Below, in pieces: positions 1-4,367 of a stretch of 5,530 nucleotides of DNA (position 1 is the first letter of the stretch; each line of letters opens with the position of its first letter). This stretch comes from Vampirovibrionales bacterium (GTDB lineage Bacteria; Cyanobacteriota; Vampirovibrionia; Vampirovibrionales; JAGQHJ01). Made by a program: the position numbers and the translations under genes. The stretch is from NCBI GenBank assembly GCA_025451145.1, contig JANWKX010000156.1, positions 1-5,530 on the forward strand, given 5' to 3'. The notes under the pieces are model-generated. The model had not been told where the DNA came from. It ran no database searches and saw only the letters and a program-made list of their open reading frames with translations.

Positions 1-676
1 GGATCTTATCCAAGGATGAACCCCCAGTTTCAAACCATTGAGCCTCAGCTTCGGTTTCAGCCACATGGATATGGACAATGGCTGGGTCAATGGTCTCTAA
101 AACAGCCGCCAAGGCATTTGGTGTCACATTATAAGGCGAATGAGGCGCAATTCCCACCTGGAGTAAAGGGTGGTCTTTAAATCGGTCCTTTAGGAACTGA
201 AATTGCTCAATGATATGGGTCATATCCGGTTGCGGTGCATGAAAGGGGAAAAAGAATTCCGGGGAAACGATACCTCGCATGCCAATCTTAGAAAGCGCGC
301 TTAAACTATGCCCCAGGGCTGTAATATCGTTAACACAGGTTGTTCCGGTTCGGATCATTTCCAGAATGCTTTTTTCACAAGCCTGTTGTCGATCTTCCCC
401 GGACATTTCACGGGTAATCGCTACCACTTTGAGGATCCAATCGGCGAAGGTTTCCCCATTCTCAACGGGAATAGGCTCATGTCGATACAATTCCAAGTGG
501 GTATGGGCATTGATGAGGCCTGGTGTCAGAAAGGTTACCCCATCCGTAGAAGGAGGCGCTTCTGAAGGACGAACCTCAACAATTTGACCGGAATCTTTAT
601 CAATCCCAATACTTCCCCCTGGCATGGGGTCCAAATCGGGGCTTAAAAGCCAATCTGCATCAATCCATTCAATCAT
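1..676 (-). CDS. Amidohydrolase (Atz/Trz-like cytosine/aminofutalosine deaminase type), N-terminal part
   Basis: This reading frame runs from an ATG at 676 off the left edge, so only the first 225 residues are present and the C-terminal half (remaining metal ligands) is missing. Translation shows PGLINAHTHLE at residues 52-62, with H58 and H60 as the HxH metal pair of the amidohydrolase TIM barrel. A TGTT segment follows at 110-113, then APHSPYNV at 177-184, and HVAET at 204-208, whose H204 is the third metal ligand. The first 50 residues match the small beta-sandwich that precedes the barrel in this family. These enzymes hydrolyse C-N bonds, usually deaminating a ring amine with one divalent metal in the cytoplasm. 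HTHLE followed by a Phe-x-x-Trp stretch (F77-W80) recalls aminodeoxyfutalosine deaminase of the futalosine menaquinone route, but the substrate cannot be settled from this fragment. An in-frame TAA five codons upstream makes 676 the only ATG start. The Shine-Dalgarno sequence is weak (AAGAG, 4 nt away). Confidence 0.9.
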   Translation of the reverse strand, partial: MIEWIDADWLLSPDLDPMPGGSIGIDKDSGQIVEVRPSEAPPSTDGVTFLTPGLINAHTHLELYRHEPIPVENGETFADWILKVVAITREMSGEDRQQACEKSILEMIRTGTTCVNDITALGHSLSALSKIGMRGIVSPEFFFPFHAPQPDMTHIIEQFQFLKDRFKDHPLLQVGIAPHSPYNVTPNALAAVLETIDPAIVHIHVAETEAEAQWFETGGSSLDKI

Positions 677-715
677 GTCACTCTTATTTTAACCGAATAG
701 AGCACCGGAAATTTA

Positions 716-731
716 GAACTTATCCGAGAAA
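716..731 (+). repeat. Left terminal inverted repeat of the 206-bp element
   Basis: GAACTTATCCGAGAAA is a perfect 16-bp match to the reverse complement of 906-921. It is preceded by TTA at 713-715. Confidence 0.85.
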
Positions 732-801
732 TGTTCAGGGCGGAGCAGATGCGAGGAGACAAGCGAAACGAAGTGAAGCGTTATAAAGAAGTTTACGGGC
801 T

Positions 802-829
802 CCCAACGAGGCACGCCTGCCGAGTTGGG
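802..829. repeat. Strong hairpin inside the element
   Basis: CCCAAC (802-807) pairs with GTTGGG (824-829), and GGCA (810-813) pairs with TGCC (818-821) around a CGCC loop. The two stems are separated by GA opposite GA (808-809 and 822-823), which can form tandem sheared G-A pairs in RNA. Neither strand has a T-tract after the stem, so it does not look like an intrinsic terminator. Two smaller stems lie nearby: TTTAC/GTAAA (843-847 and 854-858) and GCCC/GGGC (892-895 and 901-904). Confidence 0.6.
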
Positions 830-905
830 TAGAGAAGCGGCGTTTACACGATAGTAAATGAGCATTCGAGCATCACAGCGACAAAGCAGATGCCCGTCAT
901 GGGCG

Positions 906-921
906 TTTCTCGGATAAGTTC
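906..921 (-). repeat. Right terminal inverted repeat of the 206-bp element
   Basis: TTTCTCGGATAAGTTC is the exact reverse complement of 716-731. It is followed by TTA at 922-924, which doubles as the transpeptidase stop codon. Confidence 0.85.
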
Positions 922-1674
922 TTAGTAGCTGATGCGAAGTTTAAAGTACCCGTTCCCCGGAATGGCTTCATCGGGTTCCGCAGGCTTTGAAACCGAAAGG
1001 GCGGTTTGGGTCGCCTTGGTTAAAGCCGTGGCAATGGTTTCTTCGTTCACTTGGGCGTTCGGGAATTTTTCAAGGATCTTGCGTCTGACCAAGCCGGCTG
1101 AAGGCAGACCATGGTGAAACAGATCGGGAAAGATCAGGACTTTAAGACTGTCCTCATGGGGTTCAATCAATACCAGTTCATACACCACTTCAATCGGGGT
1201 GTTGATATCAACACTATCGAAGAGCTCTTCAGCATCATGAACACTCATTCTGATACACCCATGGGTACTAAATTGCCCTACAGAGTTCAAGTCATAGGTC
1301 CCATGAATTCCATATTCACCCCCATTGGCTTGCTTAAAGCCTATCCATCGGGTCCCAAGCGGATTATGAGCTCCCGGAGCAATTTGCCGTTGCCCTTTGG
1401 CCAAAAAGGGATCTTCAAAAACCGGCTCAAGCACCTTGTCGAGGACCTTAAATTCGCCTATCGGCGTTGGAAAATTGGATTGTCCAACACCCACATTGTA
1501 TTCTCGAACGATATGGTCACCGGCATAAAGCCACAATGTTCTAGAGGGGATATTAATGACAATCTTGGGATTGGCAAATACAGAATGTGCCGGATGATTG
1601 AGCCCCATCAGAGCAAAAAAGAGGAGCAATCCAATCAAAACGGTTCCAAAGGGTTTTACAAAGCGATTCATCAT
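922..1674 (-). CDS. Secreted L,D-transpeptidase (YkuD / ErfK-YbiS-YcfS-YnhG family)
   Basis: The 250-residue protein starts with a basic n-region (RFVK), a hydrophobic core at residues 11-25 and a plausible signal peptidase site after VFA (residue 34), so it should act outside the cytoplasmic membrane. The YkuD domain covers about residues 37-166. It contains FPTPIGEF (68-75), GIHGTYD (122-128) and STHGCIRMS (136-144). H124, H138 and C140 match the catalytic set, with C140 as the nucleophile. The family forms 3-3 cross-links in peptidoglycan or attaches proteins to it, and which applies here is unknown. No LysM or other wall-binding domain is seen. The 80-residue tail after the catalytic domain (KVLIFPDLF onward) has no motif I recognise. 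Two adjacent ATG codons (1674 and 1671) could serve as start, and no strong Shine-Dalgarno sequence decides between them. The stop codon abuts the inserted element. The HAD gene lies 125 nt upstream on the same strand. Confidence 0.93.
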   Translation of the reverse strand: MMNRFVKPFGTVLIGLLLFFALMGLNHPAHSVFANPKIVINIPSRTLWLYAGDHIVREYNVGVGQSNFPTPIGEFKVLDKVLEPVFEDPFLAKGQRQIAPGAHNPLGTRWIGFKQANGGEYGIHGTYDLNSVGQFSTHGCIRMSVHDAEELFDSVDINTPIEVVYELVLIEPHEDSLKVLIFPDLFHHGLPSAGLVRRKILEKFPNAQVNEETIATALTKATQTALSVSKPAEPDEAIPGNGYFKLRISY

Positions 1675-1799
1675 GGTGACCCATTCTTTAGGTTTAGTTT
1701 TACCATTAAAGCGTTTTTATTACCAAGGTAAAAACACCCTGCAAGGCAGAAAATTGTCTCATTTTAAAGAAATGTAAAGTCACCTGATGTCAGGACAGA

Positions 1800-2498
1800 T
1801 TATCGGGGCTGAATCATTCTTGCTAAAGTGACTAAATCCGGTATTTCCAAGTCTGGCCTCGCTTCTACGGATCGACTGGCTCCTGGACCAGACTTATTCC
1901 GCCTGCGATTGACCCAGACCGTTTTAAACCCTAACGATCGGGCAGGCACAATATCATGATAGAGACTTTCAGCCACATGAAGAATGCGCTCCTTGGGTAA
2001 ATCTATCCGCTTTAAGGCAGCTTCAAAGTTGTTCAAAGCGGGTTTGTAGCTTTTCACCTGCTCTGCCGTAATAATCCAGTCAAACGCAATACCAAGATGT
2101 TTGGACGTCGCATCAAATAAGTCATTGTCGATATTAGAAATAATCCCCAGACGATAGCGGCCTTTTAACGTCTTCAAGGCCTCAACTGTATCCGGAAAGG
2201 GCTGCCAGGATTTGAGGGATTCTGAAAATGCGATACAATCCACTTCCTCAGGAACAAAATCAAATCGTTGGGCAATTTCACGAAGCACTTGAGCCAGAAC
2301 ATCCGCATACTTCTGATAATGACGCGCCTGGATTTGAGGTTCCACGTCACTATAGGCTTTCAATAAATCCGCATCACTGGCAGCTCGATCGTATTTGTTA
2401 AAAATGGGTTTTAATGCGGAAAGAATACCCGTTTCCCAGTCAATCAAAGTGCCGTAGCAATCAAAGGTTAACGCATCAAAGGCATTGAGATCCAGCAT
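1800..2498 (-). CDS. HAD-superfamily hydrolase, haloacid dehalogenase type II-like
   Basis: The 232-residue cytoplasmic protein has the four HAD motifs. Motif I is TFDCYGTLIDW (11-21) with D13 as the expected nucleophile. Motif II is IISN (119-122) with S121. Motif III is SYKP (150-153) with K152. Motif IV is HVAESLYHD (174-182) with acidic D182. The D-x-Y form of motif I and the helical cap at about residues 22-95 fit the L-2-haloacid dehalogenase-like subgroup rather than the D-x-D phosphatases. However, the S-S-N-x-x-D signature of true L-2-haloacid dehalogenases is E-S-L-Y-H-D here, so dehalogenation is unproven and a different small-molecule substrate is quite possible. The length is normal for the family. 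GAGGA at 2508-2512 is a good ribosome site 9 nt before the ATG, which supports this start. The gene is divergent from the sigma factor gene. Confidence 0.9.
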   Translation of the reverse strand: MLDLNAFDALTFDCYGTLIDWETGILSALKPIFNKYDRAASDADLLKAYSDVEPQIQARHYQKYADVLAQVLREIAQRFDFVPEEVDCIAFSESLKSWQPFPDTVEALKTLKGRYRLGIISNIDNDLFDATSKHLGIAFDWIITAEQVKSYKPALNNFEAALKRIDLPKERILHVAESLYHDIVPARSLGFKTVWVNRRRNKSGPGASRSVEARPDLEIPDLVTLARMIQPR

Positions 2499-2596
2499 GG
2501 TTTAATATCCTCACGCTTGTTTTATCGTCCTAGCATAGCAGCACTTGGCCTCTAAAGCGACTGTCCCCTTCTGTGTCACTGGACTCGGACTCGAAA

Positions 2597-2612
2597 ATGA
2601 CAAAACTGTCAT
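2597..2612. promoter_or_regulatory. Possible operator-type inverted repeat
   Basis: ATGACA and TGTCAT form a perfect 6-bp inverted repeat around AAAC. The second half overlaps another arrangement, ACTGT-N6-ACAGT (2605-2620). It sits about 85-100 nt upstream of the HAD start codon and 465 nt upstream of the sigma gene, so HAD regulation is the likelier link. A repeat this short is expected about once by chance in a region of this size. Confidence 0.25.
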
Positions 2613-2871
2613 CAAACAGTCCGCGGCATGGTGCTACAGTTTTTCGTAGGAAATGATATACCGTCCCATTTCAAAAATATGTTTACCCTTTCTCGCTAGG
2701 TACCCGAAAGTTCTCCCCGTGTCCCCTCTTTAGCTCGTATCGTTCCCCAGAAACATCGCACTAACTTTTCCGTAGCTGCCCAGTGTTGACCCCTGAGCAA
2801 CTTTCCTTTTTGAACTGTCTAATTGACTAAGCTGTCAGGGGCAAATTCACGCAAAAGATACCCCCATTGTT

Positions 2872-2953
2872 CTAGACTTGTTGAGCCCATAAATTTATAA
2901 AGTTTCAACTTTTTTCTTGATTTTTGACGGAACAAAGTCTAGGAAATCCGTCA
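2872..2953 (+). promoter_or_regulatory. Interleaved inverted repeats upstream of the sigma gene
   Basis: CTAGACTT (2872-2879) is complementary to AAGTCTAG (2935-2942), and TGACGGA (2925-2931) is complementary to TCCGTCA (2947-2953). The arms alternate A-B-A'-B', so in RNA they could form an H-type pseudoknot or two competing stems. The block lies 124-205 nt before the sigma start codon. Whether it is transcribed is unknown, and the individual stems are short enough to arise by chance. Confidence 0.25.
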
Positions 2954-3060
2954 TTGTAATTAGGTTGCGTGGAGAGAAGAAAAGCTTTTAATAACTAAGC
3001 TGCCTGGATAGGGATTCTCGGCAATATCATTGATGCCCATGAGACAAAATTGCGTAAATG

Positions 3061-3074
3061 AGGATAGGAAGAGG
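3061..3074 (+). promoter_or_regulatory. Ribosome binding site of the sigma factor gene
   Basis: The purine-rich run AGGATAGGAAGAGG precedes the ATG at 3077. AGGA at 3066-3069 is 7 nt from it, the expected Shine-Dalgarno spacing. An in-frame TAG at 3065-3067 rules out a longer protein, so the start at 3077 is well supported. Confidence 0.75.
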
Positions 3075-3076
3075 TT

Positions 3077-4156
3077 ATGGGGAAAAAACAGCAAGAACAA
3101 TTTGAGCTGGAGATGGAAGAGGAAGAGGTTCTTATCGTAGATGACTCCAGCATCATTGAAAAAATACTGGTTGAGGAAGATACCACACATCTGCCCGGCA
3201 TAGAACAAGCGCCTGATGAAGATGAACTGGAAACGATAGACACCGTGCATCTTGAAAAAGAGGCCATGATCCATGCTTCAGAAAGTTTATCGACCGAAGA
3301 AAAATACAATTTCAGAACCGATGATATCCTTCAGATGTTTTTGAAAGATGTTGGCCGTTCGGCGCTTTTGACCCACAAGGAAGAAATTGAATTGGGGCGT
3401 CTGATCCGTCGAGGTGGCAAGGCTGGCCAAGAGGCAAAAGAAAAGCTGATCAATGCCAATCTTCGTTTGGTCATTAGCATTGCCCGAAAATATATTGGCC
3501 AAGGCGTTCTATTTATGGACTTGGTCCAGGAGGGCTGTATGGGACTGATGAAAGCCGTGGATCGATATGATTATCGAAAAGGGTTTAAGTTTTCGACATA
3601 TGCGACCTGGTGGATCCGTCAGGCCATCATCCGCTCTATTGCCAACACATCGAGGACCATTCGAATTCCCATCCATATGTCGGATAAAATTCGGTTGCTA
3701 AAAACCGTCAGCCGAGGTCTATCCCTTAAGTTGGGTCGAGAACCCAGTATCAAGGAACTGGGGAAAGAATTGCAGTTGCCGGAGAAAAAAGTTCGGGCCA
3801 TTTTAACGGCCATGGCTACTGAATCCAGAAGCCTGGACACACCCATTGGGGAAGATTTAACCTTGGAAGATTACATCCAGGATACGGGTGAAGAAGTCTC
3901 TCCAACATCGGTGATTTCCAAGAAGCTCTTGTCTGAAGATCTCATTCAGGCCATTAACACGCTGTCGCCCAAGGAGCGTCATATCCTGTTGGAACGGTAC
4001 GGCATCTATACGGGCCGACGTAAAACCTTGGAAGAAATAGGCAAGGCCATGGGGTATTCTAAAGAGCGCATCCGGCAAATCGAAGAGCGCTCCCTGAAAA
4101 AGCTTCGGATGAACAAAGATATTCAACATTTACGTGAATATCTTGGCACCCAATAA
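3077..4156 (+). CDS. Sigma-70 family RNA polymerase sigma factor (RpoD/RpoS-like, group 1 or 2)
   Basis: The 359-residue protein directs RNA polymerase to promoters. Region 1.2 lies at about 80-112 and region 2 at about 123-190, including LVQEGCMGLMKAVDRYDY (149-166) and FKFSTYATWWIRQAI (170-184) with the melting aromatics Y175, W178 and W179. Region 3 lies at about 195-280. Region 4 at about 290-345 has the helix-turn-helix TLEEIGKAMGYSKERIRQIE (317-336), where K329, E330, R333 and Q334 align with -35 contact residues R584, E585, R588 and Q589 of E. coli RpoD. Region 1.1 and the large non-conserved insert of RpoD are absent. Residues 1-75 are instead a strongly acidic, probably disordered tail. 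The length resembles RpoS or other group 2 factors, but I cannot tell whether this is the principal or an alternative factor, so I give no symbol. I185 replaces the threonine equivalent to RpoD T440. The gene is monocistronic, judging from the terminator 37 nt downstream. Confidence 0.95.
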   Translation: MGKKQQEQFELEMEEEEVLIVDDSSIIEKILVEEDTTHLPGIEQAPDEDELETIDTVHLEKEAMIHASESLSTEEKYNFRTDDILQMFLKDVGRSALLTHKEEIELGRLIRRGGKAGQEAKEKLINANLRLVISIARKYIGQGVLFMDLVQEGCMGLMKAVDRYDYRKGFKFSTYATWWIRQAIIRSIANTSRTIRIPIHMSDKIRLLKTVSRGLSLKLGREPSIKELGKELQLPEKKVRAILTAMATESRSLDTPIGEDLTLEDYIQDTGEEVSPTSVISKKLLSEDLIQAINTLSPKERHILLERYGIYTGRRKTLEEIGKAMGYSKERIRQIEERSLKKLRMNKDIQHLREYLGTQ

Positions 4157-4193
4157 GGGTTTCCTTCTATAGCTATGTGCTCTCCTCAATAGC

Positions 4194-4228
4194 AAAAGCC
4201 TTATTCAACCCGAATAAGGCTTTTTTTT
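4194..4228 (+). terminator. Intrinsic terminator after the sigma factor gene
   Basis: AAAAGCCTTATTC (4194-4206) and GAATAAGGCTTTT (4212-4224) form a perfect 13-bp stem around an AACCC loop. Eight T residues follow at 4221-4228. It ends the sigma transcript 38 nt after the stop codon and separates it from the GAF/HD-GYP gene. Confidence 0.92.
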
Positions 4229-4367
4229 GCAATCTCCTTTTTCGCATCAGCCCACCCATTCAGAGGAATGCTTCCATGGCGAAAGGATGTAAAATCTTTT
4301 AAAGGATTCTGGATGATGGTCGACACCATGGATACGAGAAGACGATAACAGCCCACCCCCCGAAGTG

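Larger units (their letters stand above)
713..924. mobile_element. 206-bp MITE-like element with 16-bp terminal inverted repeats and TTA target duplication
   Basis: The element spans 716-921. Its left end GAACTTATCCGAGAAA (716-731) is the exact reverse complement of its right end (906-921). Pairing continues imperfectly inward to about 743 and 894. TTA lies directly outside both ends (713-715 and 922-924), as expected of a 3-bp target-site duplication. The right TTA is also the stop codon (TAA on the minus strand) of the L,D-transpeptidase gene. There is no ORF of useful length inside, so it cannot encode its own transposase. The interior has three hairpins and a short direct repeat, AGCAGATGC (744-752 and 885-893). 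The origin is inferred: a non-autonomous transposable element mobilised in trans is the best fit, and a REP/BIME-like structured repeat is the alternative. Confidence 0.75.
2499..3076. other. 578-bp divergent intergenic region with inverted repeats
   Basis: I see no convincing coding frame or known RNA gene here. On the minus strand TGCTATGCT (2540-2532) resembles an extended -10 box for the HAD gene, without a good -35. For the sigma gene, TTGCGT (2965-2970) and TAATAA (2989-2994) with an 18-nt spacer are a weak candidate promoter. Short inverted repeats occur at 2597-2612, 2790-2841, 2872-2942 and 2925-2953. ACTGTC occurs at 2560, 2605 and 2814. The stretch 2880-2925 is very AT-rich, with a palindrome ATAAATTTAT at 2889-2898. 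Regulators binding here cannot be named. Confidence 0.5.

Noticed and set aside
1111..1731. Plus-strand 206-codon open frame across the transpeptidase gene
   Set aside because: It is antisense to a gene with a full YkuD catalytic motif and signal peptide, and its translation has no domain character.
1713..1735. Inverted repeat GTTTTTA / TAAAAAC between the HAD and transpeptidase genes as a terminator
   Set aside because: The stem is only seven mostly A-T pairs and no T-tract follows on the minus strand. It is AT-rich sequence rather than a supported terminator.
1783..1794. CCTGA-TG-TCAGG inverted repeat just after the HAD stop codon as an operator
   Set aside because: Five-base arms are expected by chance, and there is no second site or clear promoter beside it.
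2900..2916. AAGTT-TC-AACTT followed by a T-run as an intrinsic terminator
   Set aside because: The stem is too short and AT-only, and there is no gene or evident RNA upstream for it to terminate.
3032..3139. Short plus-strand frame overlapping the sigma start as a leader peptide
   Set aside because: It has no Shine-Dalgarno sequence, and its extension into the sigma gene is explained by purine-rich sequence.
2960..3309. Two minus-strand 104-codon frames at the sigma gene start
   Set aside because: They are Ser- or Phe-rich antisense shadows of the acidic Glu/Asp-coding 5' end of the sigma gene.
4316..4329. ATGGT-CGAC-ACCAT inverted repeat upstream of the GAF/HD-GYP gene
   Set aside because: Arms are only 5 bp, and no good -10/-35 pair is nearby to give it a context. 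TAAAAT at 4290-4295 lacks a -35 match.
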